Below are positions 27,401 to 40,014 of a stretch of DNA of 64,000 nt, piece by piece. Within the stretch, counting starts at the first letter, position 1; each line of letters opens with the position of its first letter. The notes below the pieces were generated by a model that was given only the letters and a program-made list of their open reading frames with translations, had not been told where the DNA came from and did no database searches. The position numbers and the translations under genes were made by a program. Source of the DNA: Ustulina deusta (lineage: Eukaryota > Ascomycota > Sordariomycetes > Xylariales > Xylariaceae); NCBI GenBank assembly GCA_023159155.1, contig JAJNNX010000018.1:124001-188000 (forward strand), read 5' to 3'.

Positions 27401-28628
27401 GCCAACTGAGTGTGGCGATCCAGATGGTCACTTCGAAGTAGCAATTGGAGATGATGTTATCACGGCGCCTTTGGGCAAAGTTTACAATCTCATTTTCGGA
27501 CCCGCATCCGTCACATGGATGACGAAATGGCTGACCAATGAGCAAAAATGCACTGATCTTCAGATGGAGGACAAGAAGGGATTGAGTCATGACAATAAAA
27601 GCCGGGTTTATTCGTACATCAAGCCTCTATACGCCTCGTTAGGGCCGAAACAAACCAAATGCATCGTTACCGAGACAATCGAACATATTGACTTCGAAAA
27701 AGCGATCAATGTACTTGTCACTACGCAAACACCCGATGTACCAAATGGGAATCTCTTCAGTGTTAAAACCAAATATTGTCTTTTCTGGGCGGAAAACAAT
27801 TCTACTCGCGTGACGATGAACTGTACTATCGAATGGAGTGGTAAGAGCTGGTTGAAGGGTAAGAGTTGAATTTTTCCGTTTGATTTTCATCCAACTAGCT
27901 AACCAGTACTAGGCGCCATTGAGAAAGGTGCTAAAGATGGCCAATCAACATTTTGGAAAGACCTGACTGCAAGTCTGAAGGGTGCTGTATCTTCTCGACC
28001 TCGTGCCACCACTCTGAATGGGGCCGTTAAGGGCAAGAAGAAGAAGGCGAAGGGCAAACTGAACCGCACCTCTAAGGACTCTCTCAGAGGGCCAGCCGAC
28101 TCGGCATCCCCCGAGACTCATGATTGGGGTCTATTTGAGCCCCTGCACGGCATTCTAGGACCAATTTTTGACATACTCAAACCTGTCATGACGGGCAATG
28201 TAGTGTACGGTCTCCTTGTTGGACTACTGGTTTCGACATGGTTTGGCTTCGGTTTCAATAGTCAACATAGAGGCATCGGCTACGGACGAGGTGTGGCGTT
28301 TTCGAGCTACCCTGAGCGTGCTGTGGCGTACGAAGAGATATGGAGGCGAGAAGAAAGTGAGCTATGGGACTGGCTGGACGAAAGAGTTGGCCTTCACCGG
28401 ATGAACGAGGGCGGAACGCCTATTCGCAAACGAGTAAGTGAGCCCCGAGCAATGGAGGAGAAATTGCAAGAGGTGCGCATGAGCGAGAGGGAAGTTGAAG
28501 AAGCAATAAGAATTACGGAGGAGAAACTTGATGTCCTCAAATCCGTAATTGGCCGCAAAAAGGACAATGCCAGGGTCAAATTCGAAGGAAACGGAAAACC
28601 AACTGCCAACCCTGTAACCGAAAGGTGA
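24402..28628 (+). CDS. GRAM-VASt sterol transfer protein (LAM/Ysp2 family)
   Basis: ER-anchored protein that moves sterol between the ER and apposed membranes. Exons 24402-24673, 25316-27858 and 27913-28628 give 1,176 residues. Residues 1 to about 560 are Ser/Pro-rich and disordered. A GRAM/PH-like domain covers about 563-680 (FHVLFKSVPDDDYLIEDYSC, FSSNILGWVTTLVMSFDEI). An acidic linker (about 705-735) follows. A single VASt/StART-like domain spans about 795-960 (FEVAIGDDVI, GPASVTWMTKWL, SWLKGAIEKGAKDG). One TM helix sits at about 1034-1053 (VVYGLLVGLLVSTWFGFGF), followed by a luminal coiled coil (VEEAIRITEEKLDVLKSVIG). One VASt domain makes it like yeast Lam5/Lam6 in layout. The first exon is joined by a 642-nt intron, far longer than its neighbours. 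Phase supports the join but an extra small exon could lie inside. If it is wrong, translation would begin inside exon 2. Confidence 0.88.
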
Positions 28629-29157
28629 CGATAAAGTGGTTTCCGTCGGGAAACACGCAACAAAGCCGTAGTTATCGCTAGACCTATAATAACCGACCAT
28701 ACGACGCCCACGACGCAGTCTTTTTTGTAGAGTACATCTTTAGCTTGTATAATACGTTACCAAAAGATCTTGTAGGCAGTTAAGCAATACCTACTTGCGA
28801 GTTTGCCACGTAAGCATTGATTTGCGCTTGTGCGCCATAACTGTGCTACACTTTCCAGGAGAAGGAAGGTGTTCCGTAGATTGGCAGCAGAGATCGTCAG
28901 TTGGTTTGGTCTAGGCTCTTACGCAACGAGTGTTCACCATACTTTGGTTCATGATTCCACTCCTGGTGCGATACTACTCGGCTTCAATCTTCATCTTACA
29001 GCCCATCTTCAAGGAGGACCCTATTGAGAGTCTCATACTCATACACTCACACGATCTATCTCGACTATAAGAGAGTGCCCGAACCACCTATACGCGGGAA
29101 ATGCCACCCCTTACAGATATAGCAATGAAATAGAATTATCCGGCCCAGCCAAAACCT
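28629..29157. other. Convergent intergenic spacer
   Basis: About 530 bp between the 3' ends of the GRAM-VASt gene and the rhodopsin-like gene. Nothing coding is seen. Confidence 0.6.
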
Positions 29158-30769
29158 TCACGGCCGCCAATCGTCCTTGGATGCATGAACCACCTCATAG
29201 CTCTTCTCATACTTGATACCATTGCTCACCTCGTTTTCGTCGGGAGCGGACATTGGGTTGGACTCGATTTGAACTTCATTGTCAATAGTCTGTTGAAGGC
29301 ACCTGTGACTAGTTAGTGGGTTTTGTATCGCAGTTTCGATTCCAGATCCCTACGAGATATCATATACTTTGGTCCACTTGTCGTTTTGTGAGGAATTCTC
29401 ATGACTCAGATGGGGGATGCTCTCAATATCGCGGTTGCTTGAACCCCGACGGGTCGACCGACTGCCAGTCAGAGTAGATGACGTGAAGATGCTTGATAGC
29501 GCCTTGGTCGAAAAGCGTATTATGTTCCGGATAGAATAGATTTGCCCGATGGGTCGGAGTAGCGGGAGAGATGCTGCGACGATGCCTAGTGACACTTCGA
29601 TCAACGCCCAGTATATACCGTGAGCGAGATAGTCTTCTCTAGTTAACTCCCGTCCCGTCGTTCGACTAGCTCGATACTTACATGTTTGGTCTGGGTTACC
29701 TGTGTCGACTGTCAAGGAGAGTTAGAACGGTGTCTTCGTTGTCGAGAGCGGACGTGAACATACACTCTGCGGCTACGCCGTACTGAATCACGGCTCTCGC
29801 CGCACTCGCTCCAATAGTGCTATTCAATGTCAGCACGGCGTATACTCTTAATCTGAATATAGTAGTCTCACATTAATCCCAACAGGAATAGGCAGCTAAT
29901 TTGTATTTTTAATCGCGTAGTCATTTGGAGTTTCCAAACTGGGACCATTATTTATTAGCCTTCGGTGCTCTTCTGAAGGGTGAAGCGAGCGACATACTTT
30001 GCGGGAGTGGGAGTGTGATGATGATGGCGTCTAAAGCCATGTCGGCAAAACACTGGGCATTATACATCCGGGTAACATGCGAGAACGTGTGGTGTGCCTC
30101 TCCCGGTGGCTTCGTCCACATATCTGAAACAGGCGTGTAGGTGAATATATTGGTAAAGAAGAACGCGACCGTCCACACAGTAACGAGGACGATGAGAGCC
30201 GTGGAGATGACGTTGAAGCAGTGGCGTTCAACACTGAAAATGCGACGGTAGAAGAGGAGGACGGCGAGTTTCGTGGGCCCGAGAGCCAATATCTGGATCG
30301 CATTGGTTACGTAGCTCACCTAGGGCTGGTAAGCGACCGCTCACGGCCGAGGCCAAGGATATTCGACGAATGTACTCTACCCTCTGGAAGATGAAGAACG
30401 TATCATCGTAAATAGGCTCCCCGGCAGCATCGCGCTTCAAAGGCCTTCCCAACCCACCAGCGGCGACTCCTGATCCGATTAATACTCGGATGTTGTAGGT
30501 AAAATGGGACTGGCGCTCACCAATGATGACAAAGACTGTGTAGATGATGCATGATAACTTGTGCCAGTGTCAGTACGGGAGACGGCGCCCGTGGCCGGCC
30601 ATCGACATACTAAAGCAAGCAGGATCATCCAGTCGTCCCAAAAGATGCGAGGATTTGACTTGGTTTTCACTTGGAAGCGGAGACCGACAACGACAATCGG
30701 CAGGACAACGAAAATAACACTCAAGGCGTAGAGAAGGCGAGGTAGGCTGTCGCTGTTCGCGGAAGACAT
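29158..30769 (-). CDS. SAT4/PTH11-type rhodopsin-like membrane protein
   Basis: Seven-helix plasma-membrane protein of the large fungal family annotated as rhodopsin domain-containing (SAT4, PTH11-related). Nine minus-strand exons join in phase: 30769-30611, 30557-30521, 30469-30381, 30319-29998, 29938-29872, 29819-29764, 29708-29682, 29633-29354 and 29302-29158, giving 393 residues. Signatures are FWDDWMILLAL after helix 1, GGLGRPLKRD, ILALGPTKLAVLLFYRRIF, TPVSDMWTKPPGEAHHTF, ALDAIIITLPLPQIWKLQM, FLLGLITIGASAARAVIQYG and ALIEVSLGIVAASLPLLRP. The tail is Ser- and acid-rich and cytosolic. The family lacks the retinal lysine of true opsins. Some members are putative GPCRs for host surface cues, but ligand and role here are unknown. 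Most introns carry in-frame stops, so no long open frame is visible without splicing. Exon 7 is 27 nt and exon 2 is 37 nt. Confidence 0.9.
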
Positions 30770-33171
30770 GTTGGCCTCGAGTTGGAGGAACCCATGCGGC
30801 AGCGGAGGAACAATGCTCTGTCGCGGCAGAAGGTATCTAGACGAGAATCAAGCGCGGAGAGAAGAACGGAATCGATGGCGGACGGTGGCCGTTCGGAAGC
30901 ATTCATCGCCCACGTGGGATCTGGGGGCGTCTGTCTACAGCATCCAGGACCCGATCCAGGCAAAACCGGAAAGAGAACAAGCGCACCCCAACGTAGCAGA
31001 GGCACAGCAGCGTTGACGAGAACTGGATGGAACGGTGCCGGCCACTCGTGCATCGTGTACCGGCATCCCCCAAATAGCCACCATGCATGCTAGGACTTCA
31101 GCTGAGACGTAGCCTGCCTTGCATGACGCAACCCTCCTCCCCGAAAAGAAGGAACGGGGGAGGAAAGGGGAAGGGGAAAGCAAAAAGGAAACCGCGACGT
31201 TCATTGCAAGACACCATTCATGGAAGTTATCCTTCCAAACCTCGATAAGAAAATAGGGAACAGCGGCAGCAGCCAATAGAACGAATGCACCCTCGCTTCT
31301 CCTACATCTAGTATGTTGGTAGCAGGTACATACGTAGGATGTATGTATCATTCAAAAGTATCTAAGTACAGTAGGTACCTATTTACACTCACATCACGCC
31401 TTCTCTCCCACAACAAAACGAACACTTGATAGAAACTGTGTGCTCTATCTATATAAATGCAGCTATCAGTCACCTTGTGCGAAGCGGATTTATTAAGTCT
31501 TGATACCGGTCGCCAAAGGGTACGAGTGGCTTTACTGCAGACGACCTATCAGTTCCCACCCCCACAACTCGACTAACAACGGGATGAGCCGAGCCTAAAC
31601 AAAAGCAGCGACTTCGCCAAGCTAAATTTGTCGTGTAAATAAAACCTATCTCGGTACTTAGAGAGGTAGATCGTTCAACTCCACACACCCGCCCCTGCCC
31701 AACCACGAGAATGAGCAAGGATATCAACTGATACGTTCCACCAACAGCAGTAGGTACAAGTATTTGATCCAGAATGGTTGGCTATTCTAGCCTTCCTTTA
31801 AACCAACACGTTTTCAAAGATCAGGTGTGGTGGAGATCCCCCGCTCTTTGGAAGTGGTTGGAATTTTGCCACGGCCGCTGTATGCACGGGGTTGCATAGG
31901 AGATAGAATAAGACGAATAGATTTTCAACCCCTTTTCAAACTACCTACCTACCTATATAACCTTGATGCAAATATTTCTTTCGACGACGCTAAACCAGCC
32001 CCGGTCTAGACTGCCGGAAAGGGACCAGCAGGAGCACGAACAAGAATTTCGCACACGCGAGCTGAGAGACATATGATGCGCAACGAATAGTGTGCGAGGG
32101 CACGGAGCTGTTTTCCGGACGCGAAGGCGGGTTACGTCGAGGAGTCGTAGGTGCGGTTGTGCGGGTCTACCTGGGTGTCTTGTTTAACTAAGCGTAATCT
32201 GTTCTACATGTATCTTCACACAACGAGGCTGAAGACGCTGGGAGAAGAGTTGGGGATCTCGGGCGCTAATGCCATGACGACTTAGGTGTGCTACGAGGAA
32301 ACGAATGGCGAGGAGGCTACCTACATAATTGACGTAACAATTCTAACAGTGCAAATATCGTTAGTTAGGAAGCTAGGTTGCGATTTTTGGTCAGAACATA
32401 GGTACTCAATAATGTAATCGGCAAGTGGATTGTGGGTTCCAGACAGAAGTCGACCGACTCACACCCTCTTGAGGAAAAACAAAAATCCAAGCAGCCGTAA
32501 TAATTCTTCTGTACATCGATGTAAGGAGAGCGGGTGGGTTATCTCCCTACCTTCATGCATCATCATATCTAAGCTGCGGAAATCTTGAATAGTAAGCACC
32601 GAGGTATCATGTAATAAGCTATCAAGCGCAGCAATTAGGTACTAGGTGTATATCTGAAGATTTGAAGTTATGGAATCATCTTCATTTTAGGTTATGCAGT
32701 CGAGTAGGCACTCGGTCTATCTAGGCTCAGGCTAAAAGCGGCATGGCTCATGTGAAACTCCTATCACGAGACCGGATGGCAAAACCTAGCTCACGGGTAT
32801 AGCTATTCCATCTGGACTTACCGCAACTCACTGGTGATCTCCCTCGCCTATCTGGTACCACAGGTCATAAGTATGAGTGTCTTTACATTACCGCTCCTGG
32901 CTGCCGTGAGGTAATCCTCATAGTCATCCCATCTCTTTGGTCCATGTCAATAATACACTGAGCTAAAGGAACTATTACTTCTCGATATGTAACACATAAT
33001 GGCCCCTCCGTGGGCTTGCCCACCCCCTCGTTACTACCTGCAAGGGTTGGACCTGCGCCGTTCAAAGCTGTCTCTACTGAGACTGCTCCTCTCAGTGCTG
33101 ATGCTTCCGTCTGCACCTACACGTAGTAGGACGGGCCAGACAGAGTCATAGGCTGGCATGTTTCTAGAGTC
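30770..33171. other. Intergenic spacer of 2.4 kb
   Basis: Contains the rhodopsin-like promoter and the 3' side of BBC1. A purine-rich block lies at 31139-31195. Overlapping frames at 30721-31351 on both strands are unconvincing. A 77-codon frame on the minus strand at 32883-33116 has no domain character. Confidence 0.55.
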
Positions 33172-36100
33172 CTAGTCCTTCGAACCCCAGCCAACCCAGG
33201 TCCGCGGCATCACCCGCCAGATCTTGACCTCACCACTCCTCAGATCTTCTAGTTTGTAGCTCTCCTGTTTGACTTTCTTGTTCTCCCGACCCTGCTCCCA
33301 TGCACGCACCTTCTTTTTCGTACCATCCCATTCGGCGACAATTGCAACGTGGTCTGGCTTACCAACTTCCATCGTGTATTTGGCGTGCATCGGCCCATGC
33401 TTGCCTTGGAATTTAGCATTCCGTATAGAAATGATGTCACCGGGTCGAATCTCGTCATTCAACTGCGTTGCTGCGTTGGCCAGGTTAGAGTAAACCAGCG
33501 CGCCGTATGCGCGACTACCAACAGGTAGTAGAGCTTCCTGGAGAGGCCGAAGAAGCTCGTGGACAAGGGCTTGCGGTGTCCCGTCACCAACGACTGAGTC
33601 TTTCTTCGAGGCAACTGAATGAGAAAGTCGCCGCCCAAATCTCTCGTATGCTTCTTCTAACTCGTCCTGCCGCAATGTCCGAGGAGGGGGTTCGTGTCGT
33701 TGGTCTAGTTCAGTTTGAGAAGGATCCTTAGGGTCAAAACGAACAGCAATAATAGTCTGCGAGTAGTCCTGGAATAGGATTGAGACTTCCTTCGTCACAA
33801 ATTTCCGTCCGTCTTCAGTTGAGTTTGACTCGTTGCTTTCAGTATAGATATCCTTCCGTCCTTGGAACGCAGGCGGGACCCCATGCCGCGAGAGCCACCA
33901 TTGCGTGTGGCTTGACAGGTCAATCTCGTTTGCCATAAACCCAGTTTCTAGAGAAAGAGAGTGACGAGCTGTATCCATTGATAGTTTGCCGACAGATGGC
34001 CTAAGAATATCTACAGACTTTCTAGGAGGTGCTCTTGAGCTGGTTGGCGTTGGAGGAGGTGCCCGGCGGTCACTTGAGGATGATGGTGCCAGAGGAGGGG
34101 GGGCTTGATATGGCGCATACTCTCCTGCTTCTTCGTGCTTGGACGTACTGTGAGATGGGACGGGAGGTGTCTGTAAAGCGTTGTAATTATAAGGGTCGTA
34201 ATCATCATCATCATCATCATCATCATATCTGTGCAGAGCCGGCTTAGGCGGAGGGGGGGGAGGAGCAGCTCGGGGAATGTCTACTGAAGTCCTGAAACCT
34301 TGAGCAAGCGGAGTCGGAATTGGGGGTGGACCAGCTCGAGGAATATCTACTGAAGTCCTGAAACTTTGAGCAAGTGGAGTGGGAATTGGAGGTGGACCAG
34401 CTCTGGGTGCGATGCTGCTTGGGGCTGGAGGCGGAACCGTAGGTGAAAACTCAGCCGTTGGAGAGCGCGCCGAAGAGCTATCATCAAAGCTTGACCCTCT
34501 TGCATGTGCCTTCAGAGCATTCTTATGGTGGGCGGAAGCCGCGATATCGGTGTCATAATCGCCTTCGTATTCCGTAACTTCTTCTTCATCGTCCTTGTCT
34601 TGCCGACCAAGTTTCATCGGCATTCCAGTGAGCTCATCAGCAGTGGAAGCACGACTAAGCGCGGTAGTAGGAGGGAGAGACGGCGGCGGTCTTGTCTGCG
34701 TCGGCGCAGGAGGGGCAACGCCAGGAACTGGAGGCGGTGGCCGGCTATTCCTTTTACTTTGTTGTGGAGATAAGCCTGGGGAGGCTGGGGACGTCTCCTC
34801 CCCTAAATATGAGTTACGACTGCCACTCGAAAAACGAGGTGATGTTGGTAAAGGAGGTGATGCCATGGGTATCGGTGGCAACACACGACTCGTCGGAGAT
34901 GTTTCAGTTTTGGGAGTCTCAAGTGGTTTCGAAGTGTTTTCGGACATTTCGTCATCAGACTCCGAGCCAATACTAGGCGAGAGAACAGCAGCTGGTGGCG
35001 GAGGGGGAGGAGGACGAGCTAAGAGCACATCTTAGTAGCCAGTATATTTCAAAGCACGCTTTCAGGACTTACACTCTGTAGGAATGGGAGGTGGTGCTGG
35101 GCGTCCTTCGGGAATTGGTGGCGGGGCTCCAGTCAATTGAGATGCTGCGTTGTGTTAGTATGCAAGTCATCACACCGTCGAGTATACGTGGTCAAGCATT
35201 AACCTACATTCAGGCTCTGAGCTTGTCCTATCACTTATCGAGACTCGGGCGGCCTCCTCTTCGACTGGCTCTTGCTTTAATTCGGGCTCAAGAACTTCTT
35301 CTGGCTCCTTTTGCTTCGCCATACCCGGAAGTGCCATCATCGTAGGTATTGGGGGTGCCGCCATTCTTGGAGAAGATGGTCCTTCGGACATTCCACTAGG
35401 ACGTCGCTCCACGGGGATGGGAGGTTTGGGTTTCTTCACAGGAAGACCACCTCCTAAGCCCATCATGCCTGGCGGGCCAAACATGCCAGCCATGCCCATA
35501 CCACCGCTCATCTTTGCCATGCGCGCACGAAGCTCTTCTTTCCGCCTAATTTCTGGATCAACGTCCTCCTCTTCCTCCTCTTCATCTTCCCCGGCGACCT
35601 GTTCTCCAGGAGCGGCACTCTCACGCGAAATTGGTTTAAGTTTCTCATCGCTATCATCATGCTGGGTGAGGTCATCTTGGCCTTCCGTAGTGTCGCCGGC
35701 CCCCGACATGTCTGCTTCATTTCCGTCATTTTCGATAAGACCAGTGGACGTGCGACTAACATTTAACGCTTGTCTCGCAGAGTGAGACTCGTCCATGGAG
35801 TTCTTACTAGTAATGTCGGCCGAATCTTTGCGATCTAATGGAGGTGGTATGTCTGTCGCCTGAGGTATCACGGTTGTCTCCTGTGGACCGTTACTCTCCA
35901 GGCGCTTTTTCGGTGGGCGTGCAGGCTTTTCCTTCTTAGCAACAGCTCCCGCAAGTCGCTGAGCAGTCTCTGCCTGTTGTTTTTGGAGGAGTGCGATTCT
36001 CTCTTTTAGCGTGGTGGGCTTGGGTTGGTCTGCGTCTTGGAGATCGGAGTTCACGGCGGGAATAGACTTGGCTTTCTCGGCAGTATCAACGGATTCTGCT

Positions 36101-36936
36101 TGTGTTCCTTTTATTTCAGGGTCTTCCTCCCTGCGATAAATCCTTGCAACGGGAGCATCTCGAGGCGGAGGCACGTAAGCATGCCTACTTGGCGGTGGTG
36201 CAACGAATGGCTTTTTGATGAAGCTAGAAGAGCCAGAACCAAGCCCACTAGGTTTGAAAGGGGCGATTGGCGGAGCAGCAGGCTTGTTGAAAGCCGCAAT
36301 GCGATCTTTAAAAGAATTACCCGACGGCTTTTGCGTTACCGGTGGGGGGGGACGAGCTTGAGCTGGAGGTGGAGATTTCGGTTGTGGAGGAGTATTAACA
36401 CTCGAGGAGCGAGCCGGGTCAATATCTTTAGATTCAATAGGGGCGAGTGCTGGCACAGGCGCAATCTCAGGTGGGTTGGCAACAGGAACAGAGGGCGCTT
36501 CAGGTGGGTGGGATTCGCCGACTGATGGCGGTTCGGGCACAGATGCGGGTGTCTCCTCATGAGCGTCTCCTGATGGTGTCTCTGTAGGCGCCTCGTCAAC
36601 TTCTTGTTCTTCAGGGGGTGCGACGGCAGCGGGCGGAAGAGAGGGAGGAGCCGGAGCGGAGGGAGGTGGTGGAGGAGCGGAAGGGGCAGGCTCTGCGTCC
36701 TTCTTTCGGGCTCGAATTGGACGCGGCGGTGCAGTAGGTTCGAACTTCTCGACGAAATTTCGAGGGAAAATGCCCTCTCGCGTCACGCCCGTGTCGTCGA
36801 TATACTCGCCCCCGTACCATTCAGTGTCCTCTTCGCTGGTGACTGTGACGATCTGGCCGACCTGGAAAGGGAGATCGTCTTCATGACCTGACGTGTACTC
36901 GTAGACAGCCTTGACCTTGAACGGCAGAGCAGCCAT
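33172..36936 (-). CDS. BBC1: SH3 and proline-rich endocytic protein Bbc1
   Basis: Actin-patch protein that binds type I myosin and restrains WASP/Arp2/3-driven actin assembly during endocytosis. Minus-strand exons 36936-35208, 35144-35073 and 35018-33172 join in phase to give 1,215 residues. Residues 1 to about 70 are a clear SH3 domain (VKAVYEYTSGHEDDLPFQVG, EWYGGEY, GIFPRNFVEKFEP). A long proline-rich disordered middle contains TLKERIALLQKQQAETAQRL, a short MGGMGMAGMFG block, acidic runs and repeated PPPIPTPLAQ words. The last approximately 270 residues form the conserved C-terminal Bbc1 domain (EIDLSSHTQWWLSRHGVPPA, RPGDIISIRNAKFQGKHGPM, KPDHVAIVAEWDG, WRVMPRTWVGWG). A run of Asp codons (CAT repeat on the plus strand at 34198-34227) is likely length-variable. 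The short middle exon encodes only proline-rich linker. Confidence 0.93.
34198..34227. repeat. CAT/ATG trinucleotide run inside BBC1
   Basis: About nine or ten consecutive ATC/CAT trinucleotides, read on the minus strand as GAT codons, encode a poly-Asp tract in the disordered middle of BBC1. Confidence 0.9.
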
Positions 36937-38042
36937 TGTGTCTTGGCGTCGTACGTAGTCGACTCTGAGGTGACAAGGGACGTTTCGAGCTCAACACAAG
37001 CACGAGATGTTGTCTGTGGCACAAAGCGGCAAGTTGAAGGCGACAGAGCCTAGGGATGCAGAAAAGTGCCTTCTGGGGCAAATAGTTACAGTTAGGGCGT
37101 TAGTGAGAACGAGGTTGAAAATAATGCGGAGGGAATGGGTCAGGATGACGATCGCGATGCCTAGGTAGACTTGGATGGATGGGCGGTTTGAGGCTGAGCA
37201 ATCACAGCTACTAGGTACTTAGACTAGCCTGTGAAAGCTCGCAGCTAGCCAGGCCGGCCGACGTCAGCGCATGAATGTGTGACAGCCGTTGTGTGCCAGG
37301 GGTGGACGGGGGGAGGACACTGCAACTTTAGGCGGTGCTTGGGGCGGACGATCCTACGGCCTGACTCGCCTGATTGAAAGGGGGGAGGGGTGTTAAGACC
37401 CAGGTACCTACCTCTCCGTATCTGCCTCGGGGGTTTGGGGTTTGCAGAGAGCGCTGAAGCCAGGAGGTGTCTTATGTAAGGAAGTAATGCAAGCACAAGC
37501 GAGGAGCTGCAGGGTCGTAATCGAACCGTACTACAGTCGCAGCGGACTAGGTATATAGTCTAGTTCAGTTCATATTACAATTTTCAGACCACAACGGCGG
37601 TATAGGGGAGGTATTGCGGCAGACTATGGCTGTGCATTCGCGATAGTTGCCAGGCCAGGTCTTGTTGGTAATGAGGCTGCAGCTCAGGAGCCTCCAGGCT
37701 ACAGCATATGCGAGGCGCTCTCGGAGATGATCTGGAATGCAGTGTTGACCTTCTGATGGGCGGGTCGCAGGGATGTTATATGTACGTTATGCTTATTGGT
37801 TCAGTGACGCCACTTCTGGTATATGTTCCGGCAATGACGACGCTAGCTGTGGCGTCACGCTATAGGTACAGGTACATGCCTCTCTTGTCCCCACCACTGT
37901 AATTATTAGGTAAGCGTCTCGTCTAATCAAAGCCAGAGTTTCCCCTCCAACAACGGCCGAGCTTCATCAGGACACCCATCTGCCCATTCCGTTCCTTAGT
38001 TATAAATACACTTTCTCAACGACACCGCGCACACGACCAGAA
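36937..38042. other. Divergent promoter region of BBC1 and RTR1
   Basis: A spacer of 1.1 kb. It carries GTACC-type words at 37213 and 37403 and no credible coding frame. Confidence 0.55.
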
Positions 38043-38921
38043 ATGTCGAAGGAGCTCAATAAGCCCAGGGGTATTTTAAAAAACAAGAACGCTCTTCCAT
38101 CAACCACCGAACAGCGTGCACCCGATCCCCGCGAGGTCGCAGTCAAGCATGCGCGCATCATCCACTCGCGCCGCGAGATCGAAGATCAGATTTCAGACTC
38201 CATAATCGAACTGTCCAAGTTCCCTGTCATTCGCGATTTTCCTTACAATGCCTCCAACCCCCCTCCAGCCGATGCGGAAGCCTTTAGGAATCAGGTCCGC
38301 CTATACCAACCCAGCGACTACGACGATCTGATTGAGGAGCGCAATGCCAACGGGCTCTGCGGGTATACGCTATGTCCTAATCCACGGTCCCGGGTATCTG
38401 GAGGTGGCACATTCAAAATCCTGAATTATGGGCGCAAAGACTTCAATATCGTCCCGAGCCGGGAACTCGAGAAGTGGTGCTCACAGACCTGTGCCAAGCG
38501 GGCCATGTACGTCAAGGTGCAGCTAAACGAGACTGCCGCGTGGGAACGTGCAGGCATCGCTTCAATACGCATTGAATTATATGAGGAGGATCTAAGTTCC
38601 GCGGCCGACGACGCCACCAAGCAACTGGAAAGGGACATCGAGAATATGAAGATCGAGGCGCTAGAGAAGAGCGCTCAGAATGCACAAGATCTTGCCCTAG
38701 AGAGAGGGGATAACATTGAGAACGGGAAAACATCGAAACGGTCTATGAAACTAACCATCAAGGAGAAACCAGTGAAAGCGCCGGCAGCTCCATCACTAGG
38801 TGGTGATAGCCAGGCCCATTTGGTAACGGAAGGCTACAAGACCACTTTCGACCCAAAATCAGAGACGGTGAGCCAAGAGGATAAGATTACAGGCGCGAAA
38901 GAGACCGTCCTAGAACCGTGA
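38043..38921 (+). CDS. RTR1: RNA polymerase II CTD phosphatase Rtr1/RPAP2 family
   Basis: Intronless, 292 residues. Rtr1 dephosphorylates Ser5/Tyr1 of the RNA polymerase II C-terminal repeat early in elongation and also helps polymerase reach the nucleus. The zinc-binding core is plain: Cys106 and Cys111 in GLCGYTLCPNP, and Cys146 and Cys150 in EKWCSQTCAKRAMYVKVQL, followed by the typical L(N/D)ETAAWERAG segment. The N-terminal helix AVKHARIIHSRREIEDQISD is also usual for the family. The C-terminal approximately 100 residues are charged and disordered. The start is the first ATG, with AGAAATGTC context and a short presumed leader following a TATAAATA word at 38001. Divergent from BBC1. Confidence 0.93.
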   Translation: MSKELNKPRGILKNKNALPSTTEQRAPDPREVAVKHARIIHSRREIEDQISDSIIELSKFPVIRDFPYNASNPPPADAEAFRNQVRLYQPSDYDDLIEERNANGLCGYTLCPNPRSRVSGGGTFKILNYGRKDFNIVPSRELEKWCSQTCAKRAMYVKVQLNETAAWERAGIASIRIELYEEDLSSAADDATKQLERDIENMKIEALEKSAQNAQDLALERGDNIENGKTSKRSMKLTIKEKPVKAPAAPSLGGDSQAHLVTEGYKTTFDPKSETVSQEDKITGAKETVLEP

Positions 38922-39399
38922 CCTCCGGGGAGTTATGAAACAAATTTGCTAGACATCACGAGGCGTTGAGGCTTGTCATTATAGAAAGATACCCCCCTAA
39001 AGAGCAACATGAACTTGTCAGCTCATGTAGAATCATTCATCTGCCTCCGAACAGCGATCCATATCGGTATGTCCGTCGAAGTTTGCCTGTGGATATTTAG
39101 AGATGTCGACAAAGGGGTAATTGGGCTGGATGATTTGTGATAATATTGTGGCCCATGCAGACACATCGGCACACACTCGTCACAGTACTACGTACGGAAC
39201 GAAACTTGGCCATCAACCATCATCACCCAGCGTGAAGCTGAAGAGTCAGGGACACCATTGTTCAGAAAATCTTGATTTATTTTTTGTAGACCGAATGAGT
39301 ACCCGAGATACTATCATCCATTTAGACGCCGTGCAGCCATGATGAGCCCAAATGTAAATCTGCCGAAATCCCTTAACCTTCCATTCCCGCAATGTACAT

Positions 39400-40014
39400 T
39401 TATCGAGGGGGGCGGTCGCCGAATCGGCGGGGTCGCTCGGCAGTCTGCTGCTGAACAACGGGCACGACATTGACGGCAATGGTGTCGAACTAGAGAGGGA
39501 GGTTACGTTAGGCGGTAATACCGATGCGAAGAGAGGTCTTATACATACGCCGAGGTGTTTGAGCAGGTCCTTGGTCTCGCCGTCGACATCGAGCTGGCCG
39601 CTCTCGGTGTTCTGGGTGAAGTCGAGAGCCGAAATCTCGGGAACGTACTGATCCTTACGTTCTCTCTCCTCCTCTTGCAACTTGAAAGAGATGCCACGGA
39701 CAGGTCCGCGCTGGATACGCTTCATCCTGCGAGTAGCGATGATAATTAGTCGCTGCCTCTTTAAAAAGCTCTCAGTGAAACCTACAGATGGGTGACATAG
39801 CCGGCAATTTTGTTTCGAAGTCTGCGTGAAGAGATGATGGCGATCTCGTCGCAGACTCTCTTGTTGGTATCGAAGTCAAGGGTCAACCGAGGCTGCAATG
39901 ATGCAAGTTAGCCAGCGTTTAGACATGATCTAAGCCGAAGAATAGTCTCACATAGAATCTCTCGACAATGCCCTTGGCGGACTTCTTGACCGTCTTCGTG
40001 CGAACGCGACCCAT
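39400..40014 (-). CDS. RPS17: Cytosolic 40S ribosomal protein eS17
   Basis: Structural protein of the small ribosomal subunit. Minus-strand exons 40014-39952 ([20 protein letters not shown] plus Y), 39892-39786, 39726-39549 and 39489-39400 give 145 residues, normal for fungal eS17. Signatures are [40 protein letters not shown] and the C-terminal [19 protein letters not shown]. Three introns of 59 nt each, beginning GTGAGA, GTAGGT and GTATGT, follow the intron-rich pattern of mould ribosomal protein genes. The minus-strand leader before the ATG is a C/A-rich CCACCA-type stretch, as often seen in highly translated genes. The next gene on the left, RTR1, is convergent. Confidence 0.97.

Noticed and set aside
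15372..31000. Possibility that cellobiose dehydrogenase and its neighbours form a biosynthetic or degradation cluster
   Set aside because: Neighbours are an autophagy-type protein, a lipid-transfer protein and a generic membrane protein; no tailoring enzymes, transporters or pathway regulator are present.
33007..33116. 77-codon minus-strand frame just downstream of BBC1
   Set aside because: No domain character and no continuity with BBC1, whose stop at 33172 follows its conserved C-terminal domain.
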